Shown: positions 52,391-62,053 of the stretch, one piece after another
Position numbering within the stretch: the first letter of the stretch is position 1
How the letters are laid out: the number at the start of each line of letters is the position of its first letter
From: Microbacterium sp. Yaish 1
Lineage (GTDB): Bacteria; Actinomycetota; Actinomycetes; Actinomycetales; Microbacteriaceae
Assembly (NCBI RefSeq): GCF_002245215.1
Contig: NZ_NPMR01000001.1
Span: 1,116,001 to 1,180,000 of the forward strand
Length of the DNA: 64,000 bases
Direction: 5' to 3'
Position numbers and translations under genes: made by a program
Notes under the pieces: generated by a model
What the model was told of the DNA's origin: nothing
The model's input: the letters and a program-made list of their open reading frames with translations, nothing else
The model's database searches: none

Positions 52391-52473
52391 TCCCTTGCGA
52401 TCACACTCAGCGCCGAGTGGCACTCCTGCAAGGACCATGTCGTGGCGCCGAAACCACACCTGAAGGAGACGCA

Positions 52474-54135
52474 ATGAGGCTGAAAACCTCCCTCGCCGCC
52501 GCCGGCCTTACCGCGGCACTGATCCTCACCGGCTGCGCCGCCGGTGGCGGTGACAACGATTCCGACGCGAGCGGCAGCGGAGCTGTGCTCACCATCGCCA
52601 AGCCCGACGGCGCGATCACGACCGAATCGCACAACCCGTACCTGGCAGACTCCTCCGCGTCGAAGTACGGCTACGGCAAAGTCATCTTCGAGTCCCTCGC
52701 CCTCGTGAACCCCACCGGCGACCTTGGCACCACCCCGTGGCTGGCCGAGACGGTCGAATGGAACGACGACTACACGCAGCTCACTGTCACGCCCCGCAGC
52801 GGAGTGAAGTGGAGCGACGGCGAAGAGTTCACCGCCGACGACATCGTCTTCACCTTCACCCAGTACCTGAGCGGAAAGCTCACCGACACCGGCGCGCTGG
52901 GCGTTACCGACGTCACGGCCGACGGCGACACCGTGACGATCACCTTCGACGAGTCGAAGTTCACCGCTCAGGGCCGCGTCCTGCACACCCCGATCGTGCC
53001 CGAGCACATCTGGAAGGACATCGCCGACCCCAACACCGACCCCCTCACCGATGAGGGCAAGGCCGTCGGCACCGGTCCCTACGTCCTCTCCAACTGGTCG
53101 ACCGAGTCGGTCTCGCTGACCGCCAATCCCGACTACTGGGGCGGCGAGCTCGCCGTGCCTCAGCTCAACTACGTCTCCTACGGCGACAACGCGGCCCTCA
53201 CGACCGCGCTCGCCACCGGCGACGCCGACTGGGCGCAGGCATTCATCCCGCAGATCCAGGAGAGCTACCTCGACGCCGACCCCGACAACGTCTTCCTCGT
53301 CTCGCCGACCCCGGGTGCCGGCACGCTGTTCATGAACCTGCAGCGCAAGCCCTTCAACGACCCGGCGCTGCGCGAGGCCCTGGCGTGGACGATCGACCGC
53401 GAGGCCTACGTCGACATCGCACGCGAAGGCGCGAGCGAGGTGATCTGGAACAAGACCGGCCTGAGCTCCGTGCTCGAGAGCGAGATCATCGACGAGTTCA
53501 AGGACGACAACTACTCGGTCGACGTCGACAAGGCGAAGGAAGTCCTCGAGGACGCCGGCTACACCTGGAACAGCGGCGCGCTGACCGACCCTGACGGTGA
53601 GGCCGTCGAGTTCTCGATCTCGGTCCCCGCCGGCTGGAGCGACTGGAACACCGAGCAGGCCCTCATCTCTGAGGAGCTCGATAAGGCGCTCGGCATCAAG
53701 GTCAACGTCGACCAGCCCGACTGGGGCGGCTGGGACGCCGCCCGCCAGGAAGGCGACTTCGACGCGATCATCCACTGGCTCGAGGACACCGGGAACGCGT
53801 ACGGCCTGTACACGTCGACGATGGACCCGAAGTGGATCGTCGACGACAAGGCGTCATTCAACTTCGGTCGCTTCGACGACCCGCAGGTGACCGAGGCGCT
53901 GAACACCTACGCCAATGCGAGCTCCGATGAGGAGCGCGCCGGCGCCAGCGCCGTACTGCAGAAGGCGTTCGTCGAGAACATCCCGGCGATCCCGCTCGGT
54001 GCGCACCCGCTCCTCGGCGAGTTCAACACGCGCAATTACGTCGGCTGGCCCTCTGAGGACGACCAGTACGCCGCAGGTGACCCGACGCAGCCCGGCATCG
54101 TGCAGATCCTGACGAAGCTCAAGCCCGCAGAGTAA
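52474..54135 (+). CDS. ABC transporter substrate-binding lipoprotein (family 5)
   Basis: 553 residues. The signal peptide has lipobox LILTGC, then a Gly/Asp/Ser linker. The SBP_bac_5 domain shows WLAETVEWNDDYTQLTVTPR, VKWSDGEEFTADDIVFTFTQ, IVPEHIWKDI and NPDYWGGELAVPQL. The peptide/nickel class also includes binding proteins for plant oligosaccharides. The GH3 gene at the end of the operon suggests a beta-glucoside or oligosaccharide ligand. The ATG at 52474 follows AAGGAGA. First gene of a six-gene operon, followed by an intercistronic hairpin. Confidence 0.9.
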   Translation: MRLKTSLAAAGLTAALILTGCAAGGGDNDSDASGSGAVLTIAKPDGAITTESHNPYLADSSASKYGYGKVIFESLALVNPTGDLGTTPWLAETVEWNDDYTQLTVTPRSGVKWSDGEEFTADDIVFTFTQYLSGKLTDTGALGVTDVTADGDTVTITFDESKFTAQGRVLHTPIVPEHIWKDIADPNTDPLTDEGKAVGTGPYVLSNWSTESVSLTANPDYWGGELAVPQLNYVSYGDNAALTTALATGDADWAQAFIPQIQESYLDADPDNVFLVSPTPGAGTLFMNLQRKPFNDPALREALAWTIDREAYVDIAREGASEVIWNKTGLSSVLESEIIDEFKDDNYSVDVDKAKEVLEDAGYTWNSGALTDPDGEAVEFSISVPAGWSDWNTEQALISEELDKALGIKVNVDQPDWGGWDAARQEGDFDAIIHWLEDTGNAYGLYTSTMDPKWIVDDKASFNFGRFDDPQVTEALNTYANASSDEERAGASAVLQKAFVENIPAIPLGAHPLLGEFNTRNYVGWPSEDDQYAAGDPTQPGIVQILTKLKPAE

Positions 54136-54149
54136 CCCGACCGAGTGAC

Positions 54150-54184
54150 GGGGCGGATGCCGCTGGCCCGGCGGCATCCGCCCC
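54150..54184 (+). terminator. Intercistronic hairpin after the binding-protein gene
   Basis: Perfect 14-bp stem (54150-54163, 54171-54184) with a 7-base loop and no U-run. Such hairpins give partial termination or protect the upstream mRNA, so that more binding protein than permease is made. Confidence 0.7.
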
Positions 54185-54223
54185 ACCACCCCTGCTCACC
54201 TCCACGAAAGCGAGCACGCACCG

Positions 54224-55048
54224 ATGCGCGATTCGTTACTGTCCGTCGACGACTTCTCCGTCGTCTACGACGTCGACCCCCCGGTCGAAGCCGTCAAGAA
54301 CGTCAGCCTCGAACTGCGCCGCGGCGAGATCCTGGGGCTTGCCGGCGAGAGCGGATGCGGCAAGACGACCCTCGCCTACGGGGTGCAGCGGCTGCTCAAG
54401 GCGCCCGCCGTCATCTCCAGCGGTTCCGTCGTCTTCCGCGACGTCTCCGGCGAGGACGTCGACGTCAATTCGCTCGATCCGGAAGAGATGCGCCGCTTCC
54501 GCTGGGACAAGATCTCCATGGTCTTCCAAGGCGCGATGAACGCGCTCAACCCGGTCGCCACGATCGGCTCGCAGCTATCCGACGTCTTCGAGGTCCACCG
54601 CCCCGACATGAACCGCGCCGCGCGGCGCGACGCGGTGAACGAACTTCTCGAGATCGTCAAGGTCGGCGCCGCCCGTAGCCGTTCCTTCCCGCACGAACTC
54701 TCCGGCGGCATGCGCCAGCGCGTCATGATCGCAATGGCGCTCGCCCTCCGCCCGCAGCTGATGGTGATGGACGAGCCGACCACCGCGCTCGACGTGCTCG
54801 TCCAGCGCGAGATCCTCAAGCAGATCTCGCAGCTACGCCACGCGTTCGGCTTCTCCGTCATCTTCATCACCCACGACCTGCCGCTGCTCCTCGAGATCAG
54901 CGACCGCATCGCCATCATGCGCGAAGGCGAGATCGTCGAGATCGACACCGCCGAACGCATCTGGACCGCCCCGCAGCACGAGTACACGCGCACCCTGCTG
55001 TCCTCGTTCCCGCGACTCACCGGTGAAAGGGGGGTCGTCGTCCGATGA
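54224..55048 (+). CDS. ABC transporter ATPase (DppD/OppD-like)
   Basis: 274 residues. Walker A GESGCGKTT, Q-loop MVFQGAMNALNPVA, signature LSGGMRQRVMIAMAL, Walker B LMVMDEPTTALD and switch His in FITHDLPLL. The C-terminal extension is shorter than in OppD (no full Cys-rich oligopeptide domain). Works with the next ATPase on the cytoplasmic face of the two permeases. The end overlaps the next start (ATGA). Confidence 0.92.
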   Translation: MRDSLLSVDDFSVVYDVDPPVEAVKNVSLELRRGEILGLAGESGCGKTTLAYGVQRLLKAPAVISSGSVVFRDVSGEDVDVNSLDPEEMRRFRWDKISMVFQGAMNALNPVATIGSQLSDVFEVHRPDMNRAARRDAVNELLEIVKVGAARSRSFPHELSGGMRQRVMIAMALALRPQLMVMDEPTTALDVLVQREILKQISQLRHAFGFSVIFITHDLPLLLEISDRIAIMREGEIVEIDTAERIWTAPQHEYTRTLLSSFPRLTGERGVVVR

Positions 55049-55854
55049 CCACACTCGAATTCGACGGCGTCACGAAGGTGTACCACGTACGCGGCGCGGG
55101 AGAGATGAAAGCCCTCGACGACGTCTCGTTCACACTGACGTCCGCGCAGACGATCGGCCTCGTCGGCCAGTCCGGAAGCGGCAAGTCGACCATCGCCAAG
55201 ATCCTCACCCAACTCGAGACCCCCACGAGCGGCGAGGTGCGCCTCGACGGCACTCCCATTCCCCGCCGCGGCAAGGGGCTGCGTAGCTACCGCCAGCAGC
55301 TGCGAATGGTCTTCCAGGACCCGTTCGCCTCACTGAACCCCTACCACTCGATCCGCCACCACATAGAGCGCCCGCTGCGCCTGGACAACGTGGTCCCGAA
55401 GCGCGAGGTCGAGGACGAGGTCCGCCGGCTCCTCGAGCGCGTGCGCCTCGACCCCGATTCGGTCATCGACCGTCGCCCGCACGAGCTCTCGGGCGGACAG
55501 CGGCAACGCGTCGCAATCGCCCGGGCACTGGCATCCCGTCCCCGCCTGCTCGTCGCCGACGAGCCCGTGTCGATGCTCGACGTCTCGATCCGCATGGGAG
55601 TGCTGAACCTGCTCGCCGACCTGCAGCGCGAAGAGGGGCTCGGGGTGCTCTACATCACCCACGACCTCGCGACCGCGCGGCACTTCAGCGACGAGATCCT
55701 CGTCCTCAACCAAGGCAGGGTCGTCGAGAGCGGCACCGCCGACGACGTCATCCTGCGCCCGCAGAACCCGTACACGCAGGAGCTCCGCGCTGCGTCCCCC
55801 GACCCCGAGAGCCACTTCGCGGCGGCTCCGGGACTGCCCGGAGGTGCCCGGTGA
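55045..55854 (+). CDS. ABC transporter ATPase (DppF/OppF-like)
   Basis: 269 residues. Walker A GQSGSGKST, Q-loop MVFQDPFASLNPYHS, signature LSGGQRQRVAIARAL, Walker B LLVADEPVSMLD and switch His in YITHDLATA. Complete motif set. Translationally coupled at both ends (ATGA at the start, GTGA at the end). It makes the heterodimeric motor with the preceding ATPase. Confidence 0.92.
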   Translation: MTTLEFDGVTKVYHVRGAGEMKALDDVSFTLTSAQTIGLVGQSGSGKSTIAKILTQLETPTSGEVRLDGTPIPRRGKGLRSYRQQLRMVFQDPFASLNPYHSIRHHIERPLRLDNVVPKREVEDEVRRLLERVRLDPDSVIDRRPHELSGGQRQRVAIARALASRPRLLVADEPVSMLDVSIRMGVLNLLADLQREEGLGVLYITHDLATARHFSDEILVLNQGRVVESGTADDVILRPQNPYTQELRAASPDPESHFAAAPGLPGGAR

Positions 55855-56930
55855 CCGCCGTCCAGCCGCAACCGCCCGTCGAATCGACTGACGCACTCGA
55901 GGTAGGCACGACCGCCACCGCGACAGTCAGAGGACGCACCCGCATCCCGTGGCGCTTCCTCGGCAGTCGCGCCCTCTTCTACCTGTTCACGCTGTGGGCG
56001 GCGATCACGATCAACTTCTTCCTGCCCCGGTTCATGAAGGGCGACGCGGTCGACCAGTACCTCGCCCGCAACCGCAACGTCACCCCCGAGGCAGCGGACG
56101 CCCTGCGCGCCCTGCTGGGCATCGACACCGACAAGTCGCTGTGGCAGCAGTACCTCGACTACTGGGGCCTCCTGTTACGCGGCGACCTCGGCGTCTCGCT
56201 GCTGCACGGCCTTCGTCCCGTGACCGAGGTCATCAGCCAGTCGCTGCCGTGGACGGTCGGTCTCGTCGGGTTCGCCACGATCGTCTCGTTCCTCATCGGC
56301 ACGATCGGCGGCGCCATCATCGGCTGGCGTCGCGGCAGCCGTTCCGAGGTCCTGATCCCGGTCACGACCTTCCTCAGCACGATCCCCTACTTCTGGCTCG
56401 GTCTGCTCGCCATCGCGCTCTTCTCCGTGAACCTCAAGTGGTTCCCGATCGGCAAGGCGTACGGAGTCGGGGTCTCGCCCGAGTTCACCCCCGAGTTCAT
56501 CGGACAGGTGATCCACCACGGCACCCTCCCGGCGGTGACGATCATCATCGCCTCGCTCGGCGGCTGGATGCTCGGCATGCGCAACATGATGCTGACGGTG
56601 CTCGACGAGGACTACATCACGGTCGCACAGGCCAAGGGGATGCCGAACTCACGGGTCCTCTGGCGTTACGCCGCGCGCAACGCGGTGCTTCCCCAGATCC
56701 AGAGCTTCGCACTGTCGATCGGCTTCATCGTCGGCGGCACGATCGTCATGGAGATGGTCTTCAGCTACCCCGGCGTCGGCAAGCTGCTCCTGGACGCCAC
56801 CAATGCGAAGGACTACGCGCTCATGCAGGGCGTCTTCCTCGTGATCACGCTGTCGGTGCTCGTCGCGAACATCCTCGCCGACATCGCGTACGCGTTCCTC
56901 GACCCCCGCACCCGCCAGACGGAGGCCTGA
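55851..56930 (+). CDS. ABC transporter permease (DppB/OppB-like)
   Basis: 359 residues. A 35-residue cytoplasmic N-extension is followed by six membrane helices. The typical first-half motif LLGIDTDKSLWQQYLDYWGL leads to LLRGDLGVSL, and the EAA loop is YITVAQAKGMPNSRVLWRYA. The GTG start overlaps the preceding stop. Confidence 0.9.
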   Translation: MTAVQPQPPVESTDALEVGTTATATVRGRTRIPWRFLGSRALFYLFTLWAAITINFFLPRFMKGDAVDQYLARNRNVTPEAADALRALLGIDTDKSLWQQYLDYWGLLLRGDLGVSLLHGLRPVTEVISQSLPWTVGLVGFATIVSFLIGTIGGAIIGWRRGSRSEVLIPVTTFLSTIPYFWLGLLAIALFSVNLKWFPIGKAYGVGVSPEFTPEFIGQVIHHGTLPAVTIIIASLGGWMLGMRNMMLTVLDEDYITVAQAKGMPNSRVLWRYAARNAVLPQIQSFALSIGFIVGGTIVMEMVFSYPGVGKLLLDATNAKDYALMQGVFLVITLSVLVANILADIAYAFLDPRTRQTEA

Positions 56931-56932
56931 CC

Positions 56933-57958
56933 ATGACTGCAACCGCCACTATCCGCATGGCCCGCACGCAGGAGCCGATCCCGAACACCTTCTGGTCGCG
57001 TCTCGGTTCGGCGTTCGCGATGTTCCGCAACGCGAAGTCGATCACAGGCCTCGCGATCCTCGGCTTCTTCGTCCTCATCGCGATCTTCGCCGACGTCCTC
57101 GCGCCGTTCTCGCCGACGCAGGTCGACAACACGGCGCGCTTCCAGCCGCCGTCGGCCGAGCACTGGCTCGGCACGACCCATATCGGCGAGGACGTCCTCA
57201 GCCAGGTCATCCACGGCACCCGCGGCGTGATCGTCGTCGGCTTCCTCGCCGCCATCATCGCGACGATCATCGCGATCGTCGTCGGCGTCGTCTCGGGCTA
57301 CGTCCGAGGCTGGCAGAGCGAAGGCCTGTCGGCGCTGACCAACGTCTTCCTCGTCATCCCCGGTCTGCCTCTCATCATCATTGTCGCGTCGATGTTCGAG
57401 CAGCCGCCGCTCGTGCTCATCGCGGCCGTGCTCGGCATCACCGGATGGGCGTGGGGCGCACGCGTCCTGCGCGCGCAGACGATGTCGCTGCGCAACCGTG
57501 ACTTCATTCAGGCCGCCCGCGCCAACGGCGAGCCGCTGCACCGCATCATCGCCGTGGAGATGCTGCCGAACCTCATGGCTCTCATCGCCGCGAGCTTCGT
57601 CGGCACCGTGACCGCCGCCATCCTCGGGCTGACGACGCTCTCGTACATCGGCGTCATCCCCGTGAACACCTACAACTGGGGCACCATCCTCAACTGGGCG
57701 AGCGCCCAGGGCGCGTTCCGGCAGAACCAGTGGTGGTGGTACCTGCCTCCCGGCCTGTGCATCGCCGCGATCGGCGTCGCACTCTCGCTCATCAACTTCG
57801 GCATCGACGAGTACGTGAACCCGCGTCTGCGTTCGGCCGGCGAGCGCGCCCGCGCGATGAAGAAGAAGGGGCTGAACGTCAACGACGCCGTCACGGTCGT
57901 CCGCGCCCCCGCCTCTGCCGCACCGCACGGCACGACCTCGAAGGACAGCACCGCATGA
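56933..57958 (+). CDS. ABC transporter permease (DppC/OppC-like)
   Basis: 341 residues. N-terminal OppC-N region with NAKSITGLAILGFFVLIAIF and the conserved HWLGTTHIGEDVLSQVIHGT. Six helices. EAA loop DFIQAARANGEPLHRIIAVE. The C-terminal 35 residues are polar (MKKKGLNVNDAVTVVRAPAS). GGAGG at the end of the preceding gene serves as its ribosome site. The stop overlaps the GH3 start. Confidence 0.9.
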   Translation: MTATATIRMARTQEPIPNTFWSRLGSAFAMFRNAKSITGLAILGFFVLIAIFADVLAPFSPTQVDNTARFQPPSAEHWLGTTHIGEDVLSQVIHGTRGVIVVGFLAAIIATIIAIVVGVVSGYVRGWQSEGLSALTNVFLVIPGLPLIIIVASMFEQPPLVLIAAVLGITGWAWGARVLRAQTMSLRNRDFIQAARANGEPLHRIIAVEMLPNLMALIAASFVGTVTAAILGLTTLSYIGVIPVNTYNWGTILNWASAQGAFRQNQWWWYLPPGLCIAAIGVALSLINFGIDEYVNPRLRSAGERARAMKKKGLNVNDAVTVVRAPASAAPHGTTSKDSTA

Positions 57959-60195
57959 CCGTCGTCGACCTGCCCGCTGCCCCCTACCGCGACCCCGCGC
58001 TGACCGTCGAGGAGAGGGTCGCTGACCTGCTGGGACGCATGACGCTCCCCGAGAAGGTCGGGCAGATGATGCAGTTCGACGCCCGCGAGGACCTCGAGCA
58101 CATCGTGCACGAGCGCCACGCCGGCTCGATTCTGCACACGTCCCCCGCGAAGGTGCTCCGTGCCGCCGAGCTCACGGCGCAGACGCGGCTGCGCATCCCG
58201 CTGCTGGTAGCCGAGGACTGCATCCACGGACACTCCTTCTGGGAGGGCGCGACAATCTTCCCGACCCAGCTCGGCATGGCCTCGACATGGGATCCGAAGC
58301 TCGTCGAGCTGGTTGCGAAGGCGACCGCCGCCGAGGCTGCGGCCACCGGCATCCACTGGACCTTCTCCCCTGTCCTCTGCATCGCGCGCGATCTGCGCTG
58401 GGGCCGCGTGAACGAGACCTTCGGCGAGGACCCCTTCCTCATCGGCGAGCTCGCTTCAGCCATGGTCCGCGGTTATCAGGGCGACGGCCTCGCCGACCCC
58501 GACGCGATCCTCGCGACGGCCAAGCACTTCGCCGGATACTCCGAGACGCAGGGCGGGCGCGACGCCAGCGAGGCCGACATCTCGCGCCGCAAGCTGCGCT
58601 CCTGGTTTCTGCCGCCGTTCGAACGCGTCGCTCGGGAGGGATGCCGCACCTTCATGCTCGGCTATCAGACCACCGACGGCGTGCCGATCACGGTGAACGA
58701 CTGGCTGCTCAGCGACGTCCTCCGCGGCGAGTGGGGCTACACGGGCACCCTCATCACCGACTGGGACAACGTCGGACGCATGGTGTGGGAGCAGAAGGTG
58801 CAGCCAGACCACACCCACGCGGCGGCGGCCGCCGTGAGAGCCGGGAACGACATGATCATGACGACGCCCGGGTTCTTCTCTGGGGCGCTCGATGCCGTCG
58901 ATCGAGGGATGCTGACCGAGGCCGACATCGATCAGGCCGTCGGCCGCATCTTGTCGCTGAAGTTCCGCTTCGGCCTGTTCGAGAACCCCCGCCTGCCCGA
59001 TCGGGAGCGCATCGCCTCGGTGATCGCCCGCGGCTCCCACAACGACCTCAATCTCCAGGTCACGCGGCGCTCGCTCGTGCTGCTGCGCAACGACGGCACG
59101 CTGCCCCTCGCGCCCAGCGCGCGGCGCATCGCCGTCGTGGGTCCCCTCGCGGACGACGCGCAGACCCAGCTGGGCGACTGGGCGGGCTCCTCCGGACAGG
59201 TCGACTGGATGCCGCAGGGGCACCCGCGGGCGCAGATAACGACAGTCCTCGATGGGCTGCGCGAGCGTTCAGGGGCGACGGTCGAATACGCCCAGGGTGC
59301 GGAAATCCTCCGCCTCACCGACGATCCGGCCGGGACGTTCCCCGACGGCCAGCCGCGTCCCGCCATCATCGTCCCGAGCGACCCGGACGAGACGCGGATC
59401 GCGGAGGCGGTCGCCCTCGCGGAGCGCTCGGACGTCGTCGTCGCCGTCGTCGGTGACCGGATCGAGCTGGTCGGCGAGGGCCGCTCGACCGCGACGCTCG
59501 ACCTCATCGGCGGCCAGCGAGCCCTGCTCGACGCCCTCGCGGCGACGGGCCGGCCGCTCGTCGTCGTGCTCATGGCGTCGAAGCCTCTCGTCCTGCCGGA
59601 GTCGGTGCGCGAGGCATCCGTGGTCTGGGTCGCGAATCCGGGCATGCAGGGCGGCCGCGCGATCGCGGAGCTGCTGCTCGGCGAGATCGAGCCCGCCGGG
59701 CGGCTGCCGATCTCGTTCGCGCGTCACGCCGGTCAGCAGCCGACGTACTACAACCAGATCCGCGGTCAGCACGGCGACCGCTACGCCGACCTCACGCAGG
59801 AGCCGGCCTTCGCGTTCGGCGACGGCTTGTCGTACACAACCGTCGAGTACGACGAGCCCGAGATCCTCACACCCGCCGTCTCGGCCGGCGACACCATCCG
59901 TGCGCGGATCACGCTGCGGAACACCGGTGCGCGCCCTGCGCACGAGATCGTCCAGGTCTACGTTCGCGACACGGTGACGTCCGTCAGCTGGGCCGACAAG
60001 GAACTCAAGACGTGCCGGCACGTCGACCTGGCCGCCGACACCAGCACCACGATCGAGATCGACCTGCCGGCATCCGAGTGCACGATCGTGGATGCCGCCG
60101 GCACCCGCATCGTGGAACCCGGAGAGTTCGAGCTGCTCATCGGACCGTCGTCCCGCACCGAGACGCTACGGTCGGTCTCGTTCGAGATCCGCTGA
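57955..60195 (+). CDS. Glycoside hydrolase family 3 enzyme (beta-glucosidase-like)
   Basis: 746 residues, cytoplasmic (no signal peptide). GH3 N-domain with GRMTLPEKVGQMMQ, WTFSPVLCIARDLRWGRVNE, ILATAKHFAGYSETQGGRDA and the nucleophile Asp in TGTLITDWDNVGRMV. The C-domain starts at about 390 (RRSLVLLRNDGTLPL), and a fibronectin-III-like C-terminus follows (FGDGLSYTTVEYDEPE ... GEFELLIGPSS). It should cleave the glycosides imported by the ABC system. Beta-glucoside or beta-xyloside cannot be separated by eye. The ATG overlaps the permease stop. Confidence 0.92.
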   Translation: MTVVDLPAAPYRDPALTVEERVADLLGRMTLPEKVGQMMQFDAREDLEHIVHERHAGSILHTSPAKVLRAAELTAQTRLRIPLLVAEDCIHGHSFWEGATIFPTQLGMASTWDPKLVELVAKATAAEAAATGIHWTFSPVLCIARDLRWGRVNETFGEDPFLIGELASAMVRGYQGDGLADPDAILATAKHFAGYSETQGGRDASEADISRRKLRSWFLPPFERVAREGCRTFMLGYQTTDGVPITVNDWLLSDVLRGEWGYTGTLITDWDNVGRMVWEQKVQPDHTHAAAAAVRAGNDMIMTTPGFFSGALDAVDRGMLTEADIDQAVGRILSLKFRFGLFENPRLPDRERIASVIARGSHNDLNLQVTRRSLVLLRNDGTLPLAPSARRIAVVGPLADDAQTQLGDWAGSSGQVDWMPQGHPRAQITTVLDGLRERSGATVEYAQGAEILRLTDDPAGTFPDGQPRPAIIVPSDPDETRIAEAVALAERSDVVVAVVGDRIELVGEGRSTATLDLIGGQRALLDALAATGRPLVVVLMASKPLVLPESVREASVVWVANPGMQGGRAIAELLLGEIEPAGRLPISFARHAGQQPTYYNQIRGQHGDRYADLTQEPAFAFGDGLSYTTVEYDEPEILTPAVSAGDTIRARITLRNTGARPAHEIVQVYVRDTVTSVSWADKELKTCRHVDLAADTSTTIEIDLPASECTIVDAAGTRIVEPGEFELLIGPSSRTETLRSVSFEIR

Positions 60196-60475
60196 ACCCA
60201 TCGAGCGGTCGCCGTCGGGATGCGCTCTCTGCTGGTGAGGCGATCGGGGACCCCATGCGGACGACCGGTGAGACTGCGTCGACGAGCCGGCCAGAAATGA
60301 TCGTTTTGGCGGGGAGCGCAGTCGAGGGCTGACTTCACCAGCTCGAGTGTGCCCGCGAATGCGGCCAGCGACAGCCTCGGTTCGCCCCAAACCAGACCCC
60401 CAGGACACTGGCGGATGCCACGACTTCACCTCCAGATGTGCACCGGAACTGCACCACACCGGCCGATACATGCAG
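60196..60475. other. 280-bp gap between the GH3 operon and tRNA-Ser
   Basis: Only unsupported short frames; no gene, repeat or clear terminator was seen here for the GH3 operon other than the two-way hairpin at 60476. Confidence 0.5.
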
Positions 60476-60502
60476 AAAACCCCCGGGATAACCGGGGGTT
60501 TT
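60476..60502. terminator. Bidirectional terminator next to tRNA-Ser
   Basis: AAAACCCCCGG, 5-base loop, CCGGGGGTTTT: a perfect 11-bp stem with A-run and T-run, so it gives a U-tail in both directions. It lies 3 bases past the tRNA CCA end and can also stop read-through from the GH3 operon. Confidence 0.92.
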
Positions 60503-60505
60503 CGA

Positions 60506-60596
60506 TGGCGGTGACGGTGGGATTTGAACCCACGGTAGGGGGTTACCCTACACAACTTTTCGAGAGTTGCACCTTCGGCCGCTCGGACACGTCACC
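60506..60596 (-). tRNA. tRNA-Ser(CGA)
   Basis: 91 nt including an encoded CCA (60506-60508). Acceptor GGTGACG pairs with CGTCACC, discriminator G. The anticodon stem CAACT/AGTTG encloses loop CTCGAAA, giving anticodon CGA (reads UCG serine codons). A long variable arm (GTAGGGTAACCCCCTAC type) marks a class II tRNA. The T-arm is GTGGG-TTCAAAT-CCCAC. Confidence 0.97.
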
Positions 60597-60667
60597 GCCG
60601 ACCAGCTTACGACATCCGAGGCGATGCTGCGAACCGCGGCGTCCCGCGTCAGGCGTAGCGTGTGTTC

Positions 60668-62053
60668 GTGACGCGATCATCGGCCCCGCAGACAGCTCTC
60701 ATCGTCGCGATCGCGTCGCTCGCGTCATCCGTCGCCTTCCTCGACAGCACGATCGTGAACGTCGCGCTCCCGGCGATCGAGCGCGAGCTCGGCGGCGGCC
60801 TCGCAACGCAGCAATGGGCGGTCGACGCGTACCTGCTGACGCTGTCGTCGCTCATCCTCCTCGCCGGCTCCGTCAGCGACGCCTACGGGCGACTCCTCGT
60901 CCTCCGAATCGGGCTGATCGGCTTCGGCATCGCCTCGGTGGCGGTAGGACTCGCGCAGGATCCGGTCTTCCTCATCGCCGCGCGCGCCGTCCAGGGCGCG
61001 GCGGGCGCGTTCCTCGTACCGAGCTCACTCGCCCTCATCACGTCGCTCCTCCAGGGCCACGAGCGCTCCCGCGCAATCGGCCTGTGGACGGCCTTCACGA
61101 CGGGAGCCTCGCTCGTCGGCCCGCTGCTCGGCGGCCTCTTCGTCGACCTGCTTTCCTGGCGCTACGCGTTCCTCATCAACGTCCTGCCGGTGGCCGTCAC
61201 GCTGTGGCTCGTCGCGCGACTCCCCGTCCACGACGAGCGCCGGGCCGACGCCGGCATCGACTGGTTCGGCGCGGCCCTGTGCACGGCGGGCCTCGGCGGC
61301 ATGGTCTTCGCGCTGATCGAGCAGCCGAACCTCGGGTGGACCTCCCCCGCGATCTGGATGCCGTTGGCCGGCGGGGCCGTCATGTTCGCGGCGTTCCTGC
61401 TGCGGCAGCGCACGTCGCGGCATCCGATCCTCCCGCTCGCGCTCTTCCGAGTGCGAAACTACTGGACCGGAAACCTCGCGACCCTGTTCGTCTACGCCGC
61501 CCTCTCGCTGAACGGCTTCGTCGTCGGCGTCTACCTGCAGGAGGGCGCCGGCCTCAGTGCGACGCTTGCGGGCCTGGCGAGCCTGCCGACCACGGTGCTG
61601 CTGATCGCGCTGAGCCCGCGGGCCGGCTCGCTCGCGGAACGCCTCGGCGGGCGCCTGTTCATGACCGTCGGCCCCCTCGTCATGGCCGGCGGCGCATTGA
61701 TGCTGCTGCTCGTCGGCGAGCGCTTCGACTACTGGTGGCAGGTGCTCCCCGGCCTCGTCGTGTTCGGACTCGGGCTCGGCGCGACGGTCTCGCCGCTGAC
61801 CTCGACGATCCTCGGCGCGATCGACTCCGAGCGCTCGGGCATCGCCTCGGCGGTCAACAACGCCGTCGCGCGGGTCGCAGGCCTCGTGGTCATCGCCTTC
61901 CTCGCACCCATCGTGGGCGGCGCGCTCGACCTGGCCGGCTTCCACCGGGCGGCGATCGTCACGGCCGCACTCATGGCCGCGGGCGGGCTCATCGCCTTCG
62001 CCGGCATCCGGAACAGCGCACCCTCAGCCACCGCCCCGGCAGCGGCGGGCTAG
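60668..62053 (+). CDS. MFS transporter, DHA2 (14-helix) type
   Basis: About 461 residues. Helix 1 region VAFLDSTIVNVALPAIEREL with the DHA2 hallmark D-S-T-I-V-N-V-A-L-P; QQWAVDAYLLTLSSLILLAG; motif-A loop GSVSDAYGRLLVLRIG; motif C GASLVGPLLGGLFVDLLSWR. Likely a proton-coupled drug or metabolite exporter. GTG codons at 60662 and 60668 are both possible starts; the second is chosen. The 3' end overlaps that of the convergent XRE gene by 4 bases. Confidence 0.85.
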   Translation: MTRSSAPQTALIVAIASLASSVAFLDSTIVNVALPAIERELGGGLATQQWAVDAYLLTLSSLILLAGSVSDAYGRLLVLRIGLIGFGIASVAVGLAQDPVFLIAARAVQGAAGAFLVPSSLALITSLLQGHERSRAIGLWTAFTTGASLVGPLLGGLFVDLLSWRYAFLINVLPVAVTLWLVARLPVHDERRADAGIDWFGAALCTAGLGGMVFALIEQPNLGWTSPAIWMPLAGGAVMFAAFLLRQRTSRHPILPLALFRVRNYWTGNLATLFVYAALSLNGFVVGVYLQEGAGLSATLAGLASLPTTVLLIALSPRAGSLAERLGGRLFMTVGPLVMAGGALMLLLVGERFDYWWQVLPGLVVFGLGLGATVSPLTSTILGAIDSERSGIASAVNNAVARVAGLVVIAFLAPIVGGALDLAGFHRAAIVTAALMAAGGLIAFAGIRNSAPSATAPAAAG

